Shown: piece after piece, positions 5,570 through 5,958 of the stretch
How positions within the stretch are numbered: the first letter of the stretch is position 1
How the letters are laid out: every line of letters begins with the position of its first letter
NCBI GenBank assembly: GCA_023141985.1
Contig: JAGLKH010000251.1
Location: 1 to 5,958, forward strand
Reading direction: 5' to 3'
From: Flavobacteriaceae bacterium
Lineage (GTDB): Bacteria > Bacteroidota > Bacteroidia > Flavobacteriales > Flavobacteriaceae
Length of the DNA: 5,958 nt
Position numbers and translations under genes: made by a program
Notes under the pieces: model-generated
Told to the model about the DNA's origin: nothing
The model's input: only the letters and a program-made list of their open reading frames with translations
Database searches by the model: none

Positions 5570-5958
5570 ATGAAAAACTTAGTTATTTTAGGAGCTGGTA
5601 CTTCAGGAACAATGATGGCAAATCACCTGGTATCAAAACTATCCAAAAAAGATTGGAGAATCACCATTATAGATCAGTATAAAACACATTATTATCAACC
5701 TGGATTTTTATTTCTACCGTTTGATACATATACAGAAGATCAGGTAAAAAAAGTTGGAAAAAAGTTTATTCCAAAAGGAGTCAATTATATTCAAAAAAAA
5801 ATAGATAAAATTCTTCCTGATGACAATAAAGTTAAATTAGAAGATGAAACTTTAGCTTACGATATTTTAATAATCGCAACCGGATCTAAAATTGCACCCG
5901 ATGAAACAGATGGTTTATTAGGCCCACTTTGGAAAAAAGATATTTTTGATTTTTATAC
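5570..5958 (+). CDS. sqr: Sulfide:quinone oxidoreductase, N-terminal part (cut by window edge)
   Basis: The visible 129 residues are the FAD-binding N-terminus of a flavoprotein disulfide reductase-like enzyme. The dinucleotide motif GAGTSG is at 8-13, with Asp35 (TIIDQ) at the end of the second strand, as expected for binding the FAD ribose. HYYQPGFLFLPF (40-51) is characteristic of sulfide:quinone oxidoreductases, and the second FAD motif IIATG is at 101-105. SQR sits on the cytoplasmic membrane, oxidises sulfide and reduces quinone, giving persulfide or polysulfide. The catalytic cysteines lie beyond the window and cannot be checked, so other members of this flavoprotein group are not fully excluded. 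The ATG at 5570 places the glycine motif at the proper distance from the start. Its product would be the substrate of the dioxygenase-rhodanese fusion upstream. Confidence 0.87.
   Translation, partial: MKNLVILGAGTSGTMMANHLVSKLSKKDWRITIIDQYKTHYYQPGFLFLPFDTYTEDQVKKVGKKFIPKGVNYIQKKIDKILPDDNKVKLEDETLAYDILIIATGSKIAPDETDGLLGPLWKKDIFDFY

Noticed and set aside
1..5958. CRISPR array, tRNA, rRNA or insertion sequence
   Set aside because: No regularly spaced repeats, no cloverleaf or rRNA-like stretch, no transposase motifs and no matching terminal repeats were seen on reading.

Overview
The window is AT-rich DNA with flavobacterial features: TAnnTTTG-type promoter candidates, no clear Shine-Dalgarno sequences before the starts, and protein sequences that read like Flavobacteriia (Bacteroidota). 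Phylum-level placement is an inference from style and protein resemblance, not from a marker gene.

Layout. A SulP-family anion transporter, cut by the left edge (1-1305, +), is followed after 55 bp by a three-domain persulfide dioxygenase-rhodanese fusion (1361-2782, +), and 7 bp later by a one-domain rhodanese (2790-3104, +). A hairpin with a T-run (about 3165-3204) closes this transcription unit. Two more one-domain rhodaneses follow: a predicted lipoprotein (3239-3619, +) and a cytoplasmic-looking paralogue (3744-4082, +). A 47-residue single-span membrane protein (4195-4338, +) ends the rightward run. On the minus strand, 5338 to 4413 holds the two ends of a multihaem cytochrome c gene joined out of frame, apparently a deletion derivative. 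Divergent from it, and cut by the right edge, is the start of a sulfide:quinone oxidoreductase (5570-5958, +).

How the genes work together. The set is a coherent sulfide and sulfane-sulfur oxidation locus. SQR would oxidise sulfide at the membrane and pass sulfur to a low-molecular-weight thiol as persulfide. The dioxygenase fusion would convert persulfide to sulfite and, with its rhodanese domain, thiosulfate. The three stand-alone rhodaneses would move sulfane sulfur between carriers, one outside the cytoplasmic membrane and two inside. The SulP transporter could move sulfite or sulfate. The substrate of each rhodanese and the transport direction of SulP are inferences.

Points for a second look: the internally deleted cytochrome, a striking 24-bp dyad at 3678-3701, an FNR-like box before the small membrane protein, an 18-bp CRP/FNR-like dyad before sqr, and an unusual density of five rhodanese domains in about 2 kb. 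No RNA gene, CRISPR array or transposable element was seen.
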